A stretch of 64,000 nucleotides of DNA from Sneathiellales bacterium. Lineage in GTDB: Bacteria; Pseudomonadota; Alphaproteobacteria; JANQFL01. The translations under genes were made by a program, and so were the position numbers. Location of the stretch: positions 1-64,000 of the forward strand of contig JANQFL010000066.1 in assembly GCA_028277845.1 (NCBI GenBank), given 5' to 3'. The notes under the pieces are model-generated. The model had not been told where the DNA came from and made no database searches. It worked only from the letters and a program-made list of their open reading frames with translations. Of the stretch, positions 51,027 to 59,878 are shown piece by piece (within the stretch, counting starts at the first letter, position 1; each line of letters opens with the position of its first letter).

Positions 51027-53747
51027 TCAGGCTCCCACGCGGCGCAGGCCGACGCGGACAAGGTCGGCGGACGACCCCGTGGCGTCGGTCAGTTCCATGT
51101 TCATGGGCGTGACCGTGTTCATGCTGGGGATCTTCAGGTCCTTGGCATGGGGCGTGGCCCAGTGTTCGAATTGGCCGATGATCAGCAGCGTGTCGGGGCG
51201 GATGCCCTGGCGCAGGATGGCCTTGCCTTCGGTCGAGCGCAGCGTCGACGTCACTTCGACCATGTCGCCGTCGGCAATGCCCAATTCCCTGGCCTTGCCG
51301 GTGTTGATGACGACGCCGTTCTGGCCCTTGACGTTCTTGGCCACCTCATTGATCAGCTGGATGCCGACATTGTTGCCCCAGGAATACTGCATGCTGTGGG
51401 CCGTGATCAGCCAGAACGGCATCTCTTCGAGCGAGCCGCCGGCGTTGACGGTCGCCTTCTCCCAGATGCCGGGGAAGTCCTTCCACGGCGGCAGGGGATT
51501 GTATTCCTCGAGCTGGGTGTCCCACCAGTTGATGCCCTTTTCGTGCAGGCGGTTGCCCAGTTCGCGGCCGACCCGGGTCAGCTGCTCCTGATAGGGCAGT
51601 TCGAAGCGGACCCCGCGTTCGCGCATGGTCGGGAACAGGTACCAGTGTTTGCGGGAATACGGTTTGACCATGAAACCGTTTTCCTTCCACCACGCCAGGT
51701 CGTGCACTTCCTTGCCGTCGCTGACTTCGGCGCTGGCCGCCTTGCACGAGGCGTCCCAAATCTCCTCCGACGAATGCGGCACCTTCGGATCGAGACTGAA
51801 ATCGTAGTTCTCGCCGCTCAACGGCACGCCGCCGGCGCCGCGGTTGAGGGCCGCGTTGTACTTCTCGGTCAGGCCGAGGCGCTCGCACAGTTCGGTGGAG
51901 ATGTCGGTGAATTCCTTGGTGTCGCTGGGCGGCTTGGCGGCCGGCTGGCGCAGGGCGAAGCCGGTGTAGTCCCAGAACTGTTCCTGGAACTTTGTGCCGC
52001 CGATGCGGATGAGCTGCGTCGCCTCCAGGTCGGTGCATTCGGGCAGCAGCACGTCGGCCATGTGGTTGGTTTCGTCGTGGGTGTAGGCGAAGCATACGGT
52101 GAAGGGGAAGTCGGCCATGGTCTCGGCCACGGTCGGCGCATCCCACTGGGAGATCGCCGGATTGGTGCGGTAGACGAACCAGACATCCGGGCGCGTGGTC
52201 TTGGGGAAATGCTCCGGCTGTTCGCGCTGGAACAGCCAGGCCAGATGGGTCGGACCCAAGGCCGGGCTCCACGGCGACGATGCCGACAGGGGCACCAGGG
52301 TGTTGTAGGCGTTGCGTATGCGTGGCTGTTCCTGCCAGTCGTCCTTGCCCGTCGGGTTCATGGGATAGACCATGAAGCCGTCCGGGCCCTGGCTGACGCT
52401 AGCCTGGCGGCTGGTTGCCGGGCGCACCAGGCGCACGGTGGTGCCCAAGGTGCCGCCGGGGACTTCGAGGGCGCCGACCAGCACCGCCAGCATGGTCCGG
52501 GCCCAGCAGCATTCGTAGCCGCCCCAGCCGTTGTTGACGGTCTTGCCGAGCGCCACGGACACCGGCCTGAACGGCATGGTCTCGCCGTCGATCTCGATGG
52601 TTTCGCCGACACAGGCGTGGTCGAGGAACTCGTTGGCGATGCGGCGCACCGTCTCGGCCGGCACGTCGCAAACGCCGGCCGCCCACTCGGGCGTGTAGTT
52701 GGTCATGTGGACCAGCATCTTGGTGAAGCCGGTCTCGGCCTCGGCGCCGGAATGAGTCCAGATCTCCTCGTCCGGGCCGACCTCGATGCCGTCGACGGAG
52801 AACGTGCCTTCCAGCGCCGGCACGATGTCCTCGGTGTCGAAGGTAACGGCCTGGTTGCGCTTGGTGTCCCACAGCAGCGGCTTGCGGCTTTGTGGGTCGC
52901 GCATGTAATAGCCGTTCGGGCCGACCAGGTAGGGCGACGCCGTGTGGTCGCGCAGGAATTCGACGTCAAGGCGGTTGCGCTCCGCCTCGTGCAGCATGAC
53001 GTTGATCAGGGCGTACATGAACGCCGCGTCGGTCTTGGGCTTGATCGGCACCCATTCGGCCGAGCAGCCGCCGGTGACCGACAGGTGCGGTTCGATCTGC
53101 ACCCGCTTGGCATGCTGTTCGACCCGTGCGTTGGCGTGGCGGTACACGCCGGCGACGCCACCCGACGATTCCACGTTCATGCCGAAGGACAAGATATATT
53201 TGGTGTTGGGCGTGTCGGAACACACGGTGAAGCCACGGTGCCACAGCTCGCCGTACAGATGTTCGGAGTGCACGCACTTGACGCCCTGGCCCGAGCCGAA
53301 GCTGAGATCGACCGGCCCCCAGGCCGACATGAACGCGGGGAAGGTGCCCATGTAGTAGGTCGAGGTGCCGCCGCCGCCGAAGCTGGCCGCAACCCGCGGA
53401 AAGCCGGATTCGTCGATCAGTCCCTTGCCCTGCACTTCCTTCAATTTGTCGGCGACGATATCGAGCGCTTCGTCCCAGGAAATCGGCACGAATCCCGGAT
53501 CGTGCTCACGGCCCTTTTGCGGGTTCGTCCGCTTCATGGGCGTTTTCATGCGGTTGGGATTGTAGGACTTCTGCACCAGGCCGAAGGCCTTGACGCAGAC
53601 CTTGCCCGCACCGGGGTGGACGTCCGCTGCCTTGAAGTTCGGTTCCACCTCCGTGGCGACACCGTCCTCGACCTTGACGGTCAGCAAATCCGGGCCGGCC
53701 ACACACTGATAGCAATAGACAGGGACTTTTTTGGCTTCCGCGGCCAT
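51027..53747 (-). CDS. padB: molybdopterin catalytic subunit of phenylacetyl-CoA:acceptor oxidoreductase (PadB-like)
   Basis: A 906-residue DMSO-reductase-family enzyme. The N-terminal [4Fe-4S] site is indicated by YCYQCVAG and GKVCVKAFG. Then come PISWDEALDIVADKL, a block of active-site region ASFGGGGTSTYYMGTF, and a C-terminal molybdopterin-dinucleotide binding domain (LITAHSMQYSWGNNVGIQLI, then TLRSTEGKAILRQGIRPD). The start has GGAGGAA upstream. In Thauera this enzyme oxidises phenylacetyl-CoA to phenylglyoxylate. PadC- and PadD-like genes and a phenylacetate-CoA ligase follow, which fixes the assignment more than the domain alone. Related family members act on other substrates. Confidence 0.85.
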   Translation of the reverse strand: MAAEAKKVPVYCYQCVAGPDLLTVKVEDGVATEVEPNFKAADVHPGAGKVCVKAFGLVQKSYNPNRMKTPMKRTNPQKGREHDPGFVPISWDEALDIVADKLKEVQGKGLIDESGFPRVAASFGGGGTSTYYMGTFPAFMSAWGPVDLSFGSGQGVKCVHSEHLYGELWHRGFTVCSDTPNTKYILSFGMNVESSGGVAGVYRHANARVEQHAKRVQIEPHLSVTGGCSAEWVPIKPKTDAAFMYALINVMLHEAERNRLDVEFLRDHTASPYLVGPNGYYMRDPQSRKPLLWDTKRNQAVTFDTEDIVPALEGTFSVDGIEVGPDEEIWTHSGAEAETGFTKMLVHMTNYTPEWAAGVCDVPAETVRRIANEFLDHACVGETIEIDGETMPFRPVSVALGKTVNNGWGGYECCWARTMLAVLVGALEVPGGTLGTTVRLVRPATSRQASVSQGPDGFMVYPMNPTGKDDWQEQPRIRNAYNTLVPLSASSPWSPALGPTHLAWLFQREQPEHFPKTTRPDVWFVYRTNPAISQWDAPTVAETMADFPFTVCFAYTHDETNHMADVLLPECTDLEATQLIRIGGTKFQEQFWDYTGFALRQPAAKPPSDTKEFTDISTELCERLGLTEKYNAALNRGAGGVPLSGENYDFSLDPKVPHSSEEIWDASCKAASAEVSDGKEVHDLAWWKENGFMVKPYSRKHWYLFPTMRERGVRFELPYQEQLTRVGRELGNRLHEKGINWWDTQLEEYNPLPPWKDFPGIWEKATVNAGGSLEEMPFWLITAHSMQYSWGNNVGIQLINEVAKNVKGQNGVVINTGKARELGIADGDMVEVTSTLRSTEGKAILRQGIRPDTLLIIGQFEHWATPHAKDLKIPSMNTVTPMNMELTDATGSSADLVRVGLRRVGA

Positions 53748-53875
53748 GGGGCGTTCCTCCGCCTGTGGTCTCTAGAACATGTCTTGCCTACTGAGCCTTA
53801 CATTGGCCTTGCCGGGGCGCTTCTTGGCTCCTGTCGGGTGATACATGCTCCAGCCGTTTGCGAGTTTGGCTCTCT

Positions 53876-54283
53876 CTAGCCGTTTGCGAGCTTGGCCTTC
53901 TTATCGGCTAACTTACCGCGCAACATGCCGACGTCCACGACAAAGCGGCTGTGCTTGCCTTTGCCGACCTCTTCGAGGGGATCGCGGGCGGTCACTTCGA
54001 AACTGACCGCGCGGCCGTCCACCGCCGTGACGGTCGCCGTGATTTCCACCCATGCGCCGAGGGGCGTCGCCCCGGTATGGGCGACGGAAATGTGCGTGCC
54101 GACGGAATCCTCGTTGTCGTCGGTGTGCTGCAAAATCAGATCGCGGCAGGTGATTTCGATGTCGCGTACCAATTCCGGCGTAGCGTAGACCCGCAGTTCA
54201 TCGCCCATGAAATCGATGGTTCGGGCTTCGTCGATTTCGACGCGGTTGGTCAGCGAAACGCCGGGTTGCAAAGTGTCTTTCAT
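53876..54283 (-). CDS. hotdog-fold thioesterase (FlK-like)
   Basis: A 135-residue single-domain hotdog protein. The candidate triad T35, E43 and H69 (ATPELVRDIEIT then SVAHTGATPLG) has exactly the spacing of Thr42, Glu50 and His76 in the fluoroacetyl-CoA thioesterase FlK. Segments VEITATVTAVDGRAVSFEV and HSRFVVDVGMLRGKL complete the fold. It is the first gene of the phenylacetate operon, 128 bp before padB. It probably hydrolyses a CoA-thioester of the pathway, for example to release trapped CoA; fluoroacetate activity is not implied. Confidence 0.8.
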   Translation of the reverse strand: MKDTLQPGVSLTNRVEIDEARTIDFMGDELRVYATPELVRDIEITCRDLILQHTDDNEDSVGTHISVAHTGATPLGAWVEITATVTAVDGRAVSFEVTARDPLEEVGKGKHSRFVVDVGMLRGKLADKKAKLANG

Positions 54284-54923
54284 GAATCTTCCCCCTCGAA
54301 CAGCGGGCCAAAGGCGCGGTTTCTTGATTGATTGACGGAATTCATCCGCTTTTCCATTGCGGTAAATTCGTACTTTAATGCGACTTAATTTGGAGTCAAC
54401 AGGGTACTGTATGAACGTTCGTTCCTATTATGACGGACAAGGACGCGCATTCAAACCCTTCTCGAACGAGGGGAATAATCGAGGCAGAATAATAGACGCA
54501 TATACACATTACTAATTATCGAACAAGTAAAGTCGTATCTCTTGTTAATAGTGTAAAATCCTATGTTTGACCGATACAAAAGTGTCGCGTTCCAAACGCT
54601 TCGATGGTGCTCCGAACGATTCATTGGCAGACTTCTGTGATTCAAAGGCAAACATGTTGCATCTCGGCAACTGTGGACAGGTATTCCAGTAGTTCCAAGG
54701 ATTTACAGTTGCTCGGGTTGTTGGTGATCGTTAATACTGCCCATGAATTTGATGCTGGAGTGGAATCTCTGGCAGTGCGCGTTCGGGCAGAGATTGATTG
54801 GTTGCCTTGAGCGCGTGCACACATTTTTCGAGGGGGCACAAAGCGTAGTCAGTGAGTTTGTGCGCTATAAAAATTGAATTGCGTAGTTGAGAGAGGGTTG
54901 TACCAGTGAATTGGGAGCTGATG
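54284..54923. other. 640-bp AT-rich intergenic region between the thioesterase and tolC
   Basis: Divergent promoter region. Candidate elements are the GAACG/CGTTC palindrome at 54413-54424 and TATAAA at 54866-54871 ahead of tolC. Scattered short frames (for example 54604-54810 on plus and 54451-54651 on minus) lack ribosome sites and normal codon composition, so no gene is called. Confidence 0.5.
54413..54424. promoter_or_regulatory. TetR/PaaR-type operator candidate upstream of the phenylacetate operon
   Basis: GAACG, two bases, CGTTC: a perfect inverted repeat containing AACG-NN-CGTT, the core of the operator recognised by PaaR, a TetR-family regulator that responds to phenylacetyl-CoA in other bacteria. 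It lies 130 bp before the thioesterase start. No TetR gene is in the window. Confidence 0.5.
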
Positions 54924-56249
54924 ATGGGGATCAAAGCCGAAGCCTCAGTGTTGCGTAAAGGTTGCTTGGCCACAGCGGCGGCGCTGATTGTGGCGACGGC
55001 CGGCGCAGCCAGTGCTGAGACCCTGGAAGGCGCGGTGGATGCCGCTGTCCGGACCAACCCTGAAATCACCGAAGTGGCGACGGACCGCCGCGCGGTGGAT
55101 CAGGAAAAGCGGCAGGCGCGTGGCCTGTTCTATCCTTCGGTTGATGCCCTGGCCAATTGGGGTTTTCAACGTACGAAGTCACCGTCCACCGGTGGTGGTT
55201 ACGCCAGTGAGTGGCCTTGGCTGGGCTCTCTGACGTTGACTCAGATGCTGTATGACGGCGGTGCCGCACGCAGCGAACTGGAACGCCAGTCGGCCCGTGT
55301 CGACTCGGCGGCGGCGCGCGTGCTGGAAGCTTCCGAAGTGATCGGCCTGCAGGCCGTCGAGGCCTATCTCGACGTGCAGCGCCAACGTGAACTCGAGAAA
55401 CTGGCGCAGGGCCTGGTCACCGTGCATGAGCGCACACTGCGGCAAATGGAACAGCGTGCCCAATCGGGCCGCGGCCGGGCCGCCGACGTGCAACAGGCCG
55501 GCGCCCGTCTGGGCTTGGCCCGGGCCACGTTGGCCTCCACCCGCGGCGCCTTGGCAGACGCCGTCGCCAATTACATCCGTGTCGTTGGGGATACGCCCGA
55601 TACCCTGGATCCGGCTCCGCGTCCCGATTACCCGATGCCGTCCAATCTGTCGCAGGCGCTTGCCGACGGCGTCGACCGCAACCCGACGCTGAAGATCTCG
55701 GCCGCCGACGTGCAGGTCGCCGAAGCGGAACACCGAGCCGCCGACGCGCCGTTCCGTCCGCGCTTGGATCTGGAACTGAACAGCACGTTTGCCAGAGATC
55801 AGAACGGTGTGAGCGGCGACAACAATCAGATGAGCGCCCTGCTGGTCGCCCGTTGGAATCTGTACCGCGGTGGCATTGATCAGGCCGCCAAGCAGGAAGC
55901 CCTTGAGCGCGTTTCAGAGTCCCGTGCGGTTATGGCCAAGAACCAGCGCCGTATTCAGGAAGACATCCGCCTGTCCTGGAACGCCGTGGAAACGGCCCGC
56001 GCCCGTCTGGCCGCCGAGCGTGAACACGCCGAGCGTCAGGAACAGGTGCGGGACGCCTACCAGCGCCAGTTCGATATCGCCGCCCGGACGCTGCTCGACG
56101 TTCTGGATGCCGAGAACGAACTGTTCAACGCGCAGTCGAACGTAACGACCCTGGCATACACCGAACTGTTCGGCATGTATCGCGTGCTGGCCTCGATGGG
56201 CAAGCTGCTGGAGACCCTGGCAGTCGATCCGCCCTCCGAAGCGATGTAA
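54924..56249 (+). CDS. tolC: TolC family outer membrane efflux/secretion protein
   Basis: A 441-residue outer-membrane channel protein. A signal peptide ends ATAGAASAE (about residue 31). Two TolC repeats follow: ETLEGAVDAAVRTNPEITEV and NLSQALADGVDRNPTLKISA open each half, with the coiled-coil stretches VLEASEVIGLQAVEAYLDVQ and RIQEDIRLSWNAVETARARL, and RTLLDVLDAENELFNAQSN near the end. GGGAG at 54913-54917 fits the ATG at 54924, although an ATG at 54921 and a GTG at 54906 are also in frame. It probably forms the outer-membrane exit of the type I system encoded at 60.6-64 kb. Confidence 0.92.
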   Translation: MGIKAEASVLRKGCLATAAALIVATAGAASAETLEGAVDAAVRTNPEITEVATDRRAVDQEKRQARGLFYPSVDALANWGFQRTKSPSTGGGYASEWPWLGSLTLTQMLYDGGAARSELERQSARVDSAAARVLEASEVIGLQAVEAYLDVQRQRELEKLAQGLVTVHERTLRQMEQRAQSGRGRAADVQQAGARLGLARATLASTRGALADAVANYIRVVGDTPDTLDPAPRPDYPMPSNLSQALADGVDRNPTLKISAADVQVAEAEHRAADAPFRPRLDLELNSTFARDQNGVSGDNNQMSALLVARWNLYRGGIDQAAKQEALERVSESRAVMAKNQRRIQEDIRLSWNAVETARARLAAEREHAERQEQVRDAYQRQFDIAARTLLDVLDAENELFNAQSNVTTLAYTELFGMYRVLASMGKLLETLAVDPPSEAM

Positions 56250-56288
56250 GCGGACTTTGACAATCGGCCGGTCACCGACCGACCAATG

Positions 56289-56315
56289 AAACGCCGGCCC
56301 TCGGGCCGGCGTTTT
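56289..56315 (+). terminator. Rho-independent terminator after tolC
   Basis: AAACGCCGGCCC (56289-56300), 2 bases, GGGCCGGCGTTT (56303-56314), followed by T. The 12-bp arms are perfect. It begins 40 bases after the stop. Confidence 0.88.
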
Positions 56316-56362
56316 CGTTTGCGGCGATGCGGTTGTTTTTCGACGCATCCGGCCGTGCCGTC

Positions 56363-57022
56363 TCACCACGTCACATCGATCATCACCATGCAGGAGAAGT
56401 CTCTGGGCGACTTGATGCTGGCGGCACAGATCGTCGCCTTCGCGACCACCACGCGGCCGGGCGCGAGATAGGTCAGTTTGGCCGGTATGGGCCGGTCATA
56501 GCCCTGCCCCAGGCGGCGCCACACCTCCGCCATCGGCGCGGCGGCGGCAAAATTGAAGAACCGGTCAAACGGCCGGCCGATGAGATCCTTGCGGGAAATG
56601 CCCGACCAGCGGGCGAACGCGCCGTTGACCCGCAGGATGACGTGGTCATGCGAAACCAGAAGCGTGGGCGCCGGGCTGGCCTCGACAATGACCGGCAATT
56701 TGGTCAGGCCGGATGACAATGTCAGGTCCAATACCCGGTCTTCCAAACGCATGATTCTGTGGCCGGCCTCGGCCAGGCAATACTGCCGCAACGCCGATGC
56801 CAGATTGCCACCGTCCGGTATTTCGCGGGCGATCTCGGCGATCAGGACATTCAAGCGCATGTGGCGGGCCGCCGCCAAACCCTCCAGCCAGACCCAGAAT
56901 TCGGGCTCGAGCTTCAACGAGTACCGCCGGCCCCGATGCTGCACAATGCGTTGACGCATGGCGGGAACGGCCCCGGCCGGCGCCTGGTCCATCGTTTGTG
57001 TCTGAGCAGTTCGGTTTTTCAC
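56363..57022 (-). CDS. ribbon-helix-helix (RHH_4) and PAS fusion protein
   Basis: About 219 residues. Residues 20-75 resemble the RHH_4 domain common in Rhodospirillales (RRYSLKLEPEFWVWLEGLAA, MRLNVLIAEIAREIPDGGNL, ASALRQYCL), and residues 85-195 form a PAS domain (VIVEASPAPTLLVSHDHVIL, RVNGAFARWSGISRKDLIG, RPFDRFFNFAA). Such RHH domains bind DNA, so this could be a PAS-controlled transcription factor. Start uncertain: GTG at 57022 has AGGG upstream, while MDQAPAG at 56992 is possible. It is divergent from the ligase gene. Confidence 0.7.
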   Translation of the reverse strand: MKNRTAQTQTMDQAPAGAVPAMRQRIVQHRGRRYSLKLEPEFWVWLEGLAAARHMRLNVLIAEIAREIPDGGNLASALRQYCLAEAGHRIMRLEDRVLDLTLSSGLTKLPVIVEASPAPTLLVSHDHVILRVNGAFARWSGISRKDLIGRPFDRFFNFAAAAPMAEVWRRLGQGYDRPIPAKLTYLAPGRVVVAKATICAASIKSPRDFSCMVMIDVTW

Positions 57023-57246
57023 AACACACACCCTAGTGTATTGCTTTATGCTAGCGAAATTTCGTTAACAGGGATATGCCTTGCCGGAAATATGTCTCGG
57101 TCTGGACCGCGGGTGCAAACGGGCCGGACAACACGATGGCGCACGTTTAACGGCTCTAAAATCATTTCCCCGTTAAAGTCCGTGGCGGCATGGCAACTCG
57201 TCCGTCGCGTCCGGGGGGCGATCGTTCGCCGGTCATCGGCGGCCGG

Positions 57247-58731
57247 ATGAAACTTTGGGAGATTGAGGGGCGGGATATGTTTGTTGCGCCGGGGATTTTG
57301 GGCTCGATCACGGATCTGGTCGCTGACCGTCATTGGCGGGGTGGCGAGCTTGATCGCGAGATCGCCGTACGCCATAACGCGCTGCGCGGACGCGGCGTGG
57401 GTCCCGGCCAGAAGGTGGTCATCGCGCACGGAAATTCCCCGTCCTTTTTCGCCGACCTGTTTGCGGTCTGGGCGGCCGGCGGCTGCGCCGTCTGCACCGA
57501 CGCGGGTCTGACGCCGGGCGAACTCGAGAACATCGTCTCGTTCGTTTCCGCCCGTGTCGTTTTGTCGGGGCCCGAGCAGAACAACACCGGTGGCCTGCGG
57601 GTCCCGGTCTATTGCGGCGATGACTTGAGCGCCCAGGACGAGGCCCGGCCGCCGTTGCAGCCGCGGTCCCAACTGGACGACCCGGCGCTGATCCTGTTCA
57701 CCTCGGGCACGACCGGAACGCCCAAGGGGGTGGTCCACAGTTTTCGTTCCCTCGCGGCGCGCGTCGCGCTCAATCAGGCGCATATCGGCCGGGACACGTT
57801 GCGCAATTCCTTGTGTGTTCTGCCGACGCATTTCGGCCATGGACTGATCGGCAATTGCCTGACGCCCTTGCTGGCCGGCAGGCATCTGCTGCTGATGCCC
57901 GGCATCGGCATCCGCGGCGCGGCGGAACTCGGCCAGGTCATGACCGACCATGACATCACGTTCATGAGCTCCGTTCCGGCATTTTGGAAGCTCGTGCTCA
58001 AGGTCGGCGCACCACCGGGTGAACGGACGCTGCAGCAAGTGCACATCGGGTCCGCGCCCCTGTCGTTCGATTTATGGCGCTCCGTCGCCGAATGGTGCGG
58101 CATCGATCGTGTGTTCAACATGTACGGTATTACCGAAACGGCGAATTGGCTGGCGGGCGCATCCGTGACCGAAGACGGCGCCGGAGACGGCCTGCTGGGC
58201 GACATGTGGGGCGGCGTGGCCGCGATCGTGACCGAGGACGGCAGTGTCTCCCGGTCCGGCGAGGGGGAGATCGCGGTGCAGAGCCCGGCCCTCATGACGG
58301 GCTATTACGAGCGGCCGGACCTGACCGAGGGCGTGTTGCGCGACGGCTGGTTTCTGACCGGCGATATCGGCCGCATCGACGGCGCCGGACGGTTGTGGAT
58401 GACGGGCCGCCAGAAAAACGAAATCAACCGGGCCGGTATGAAAGTCCATCCCGAAGAGATCGATTTGCTGCTGGAGCGTCACGACCAGGTTCTCGAGGCG
58501 TGCGCGTTCGGCGTCCCCGACGATATCAGCGGCGAGGTCGTCGGCGTCGCCATACGCTTGTCCGACGGCGCCGACGTGGATACAAAGGCACTGCGTACCT
58601 GGTGCCGCGAACGCCTGCGGCGGGAAAGCGTTCCCGAAAAATGGTTTCTGGTTCCCGATATACCGAAAACGGACCGGGGCAAGGTGAACCGGCAGAACGT
58701 CATGGCGTACTGCCTCAATCAGGATAGGTAA
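57247..58731 (+). CDS. AMP-forming acyl-CoA synthetase / ligase family protein
   Basis: A 494-residue adenylate-forming enzyme. ALILFTSGTTGTPKGVVHSF near 155-174 is the P-loop, FNMYGITETANWLAG is near 290, WFLTGDIGRIDGAGRLWMTG is near 370, and the swivel Lys region is KTDRGKVNR near 480. The short N-terminus (MKLWEIEGRDMF) was chosen; a further 19 codons upstream are open. With the downstream GNAT and acyl-carrier genes it could load an acyl group onto the carrier protein rather than onto CoA. Substrate unknown. Confidence 0.85.
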   Translation: MKLWEIEGRDMFVAPGILGSITDLVADRHWRGGELDREIAVRHNALRGRGVGPGQKVVIAHGNSPSFFADLFAVWAAGGCAVCTDAGLTPGELENIVSFVSARVVLSGPEQNNTGGLRVPVYCGDDLSAQDEARPPLQPRSQLDDPALILFTSGTTGTPKGVVHSFRSLAARVALNQAHIGRDTLRNSLCVLPTHFGHGLIGNCLTPLLAGRHLLLMPGIGIRGAAELGQVMTDHDITFMSSVPAFWKLVLKVGAPPGERTLQQVHIGSAPLSFDLWRSVAEWCGIDRVFNMYGITETANWLAGASVTEDGAGDGLLGDMWGGVAAIVTEDGSVSRSGEGEIAVQSPALMTGYYERPDLTEGVLRDGWFLTGDIGRIDGAGRLWMTGRQKNEINRAGMKVHPEEIDLLLERHDQVLEACAFGVPDDISGEVVGVAIRLSDGADVDTKALRTWCRERLRRESVPEKWFLVPDIPKTDRGKVNRQNVMAYCLNQDR

Positions 58732-58736
58732 TAGGA

Positions 58737-59423
58737 ATGGCTGAATCGGACGCGCAAGCAACCAAGCCGGCGGCCGCCGGCGCGGGTGGCGAAACGGACT
58801 CACCGCAGTCCCGGCAAGGCCAGGGCGCCAGACGGGCATCCTGGAAACCCGGCAATCCGCTGGTCCTCGTGACGAAGAATTTCCTGCTGCGTTCCGTGCC
58901 GCCGGAAAAGGTCGGACCATGGTACGTGGGATGGCTGCAGGACCCCGAACTGATGGCGTTCCTCAACATGGAACCGCGCAAGGACGATACGCCGGAAAAG
59001 GCGTTGGAACGCATGCGCCGGTATGTCGCCCGCGCCGACAACCGGACCAATTTCCACCTGGGCGTCTTTCCCAAGGACCGGGCGCAGCAGATCGGCTTTT
59101 TCTCCGTCGACATGGATTTCCGCAACGGTACGGCGCAAACGCGTGTGGTCATCGGCGAAAAGGATTACTGGGGCAAGCACGTGGTGCGCGAAACCCGGGC
59201 GGCAATCATCGAGTTTGTTTTCCGCACCACGAATTTCGTCAAAGTCTGGGGCATGACGTCGTCGCGCAATGTCCCGTCGGTCTACAACTACAAGGCCCAG
59301 GGGTTCCAGAACGAAGGCGTGATGCGCCAGCACATCCGGACGGTCGATGGCGACCGCATCGACGTCATTCTGTTCGGGTTGATGCGGGACGAATGGACCA
59401 AGCGTAAGGAGCAGGGCCTGTGA
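58737..59423 (+). CDS. GNAT family N-acetyltransferase (RimJ/RimL-like)
   Basis: A 228-residue protein. After a disordered N-terminal 40 residues, the domain reads NFLLRSVPPEKVGPWYVGWL, LGVFPKDRAQQIGFFSVDMD, RVVIGEKDYWGKHVVRETRA near 132-151 (motif A, of RimL type with KDYWGKHV) and VWGMTSSRNVPSVYNYKAQG near 177. It lies 5 bp after the ligase stop, and its stop overlaps the acyl carrier start. It probably N- or O-acylates a small molecule or sugar using an acyl group held by the carrier. Confidence 0.85.
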   Translation: MAESDAQATKPAAAGAGGETDSPQSRQGQGARRASWKPGNPLVLVTKNFLLRSVPPEKVGPWYVGWLQDPELMAFLNMEPRKDDTPEKALERMRRYVARADNRTNFHLGVFPKDRAQQIGFFSVDMDFRNGTAQTRVVIGEKDYWGKHVVRETRAAIIEFVFRTTNFVKVWGMTSSRNVPSVYNYKAQGFQNEGVMRQHIRTVDGDRIDVILFGLMRDEWTKRKEQGL

Positions 59424-59659
59424 GCGATACATTGACCGCGGCCAAACAACTGGTTGCCGAAGCCCTGGAAGTCGAAGTGACGGAGATCGAGGACGAGTCC
59501 AATTTGGACAATCTGGAGGCGTGGGACAGCCTGGCCCATATGCGGGTCGTCCAAGGCCTGGAGGAAAAGCTCGGCGGCACGCTTTCCGCCCACGATATCG
59601 TCAGCATTTACGGCGTGAGCGACGTCGTGGAGATTCTCGGGCGGGGTCAGGCGGGCTAA
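59420..59659 (+). CDS. acyl carrier protein
   Basis: A 79-residue acidic four-helix carrier. The phosphopantetheine serine is in LEAWDSLAHMRVVQGLEEKL (DSL motif, S37). The GTG start at 59420 overlaps the GNAT stop in GTGA. It is distinct from the housekeeping AcpP by its EAWDSLAH motif, which is typical of carriers in secondary metabolism and sugar-modification pathways. Confidence 0.9.
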   Translation: MSDTLTAAKQLVAEALEVEVTEIEDESNLDNLEAWDSLAHMRVVQGLEEKLGGTLSAHDIVSIYGVSDVVEILGRGQAG

Positions 59660-59878
59660 CGTTTCATGCTACCATGAGTAGCATCCCAAAGGGGCGGACG
59701 CATGGTCCCGGCCGCACGCGATTCCGGCGTTGATAGAGTGTAGCCGTAGCATTGAATTGCAACGCATTGTTATGGTTAACAAAAATCTTGTATCGATGCC
59801 CATGAACAGGCTTCCGCCGCTGTCCTGGCCGTGCTATGGTAAAGCCCTGTTAACGATCATGACGTGTATCGGTCGGCC

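Noticed and set aside
51147-53879. A 910-codon plus-strand frame opposite padB
   Set aside because: Antisense shadow of a high-GC gene; no domain and no ribosome site.
54451-54839. Short frames in the AT-rich region before tolC
   Set aside because: Codon composition and lack of ribosome sites do not support genes; the region is better read as regulatory DNA.
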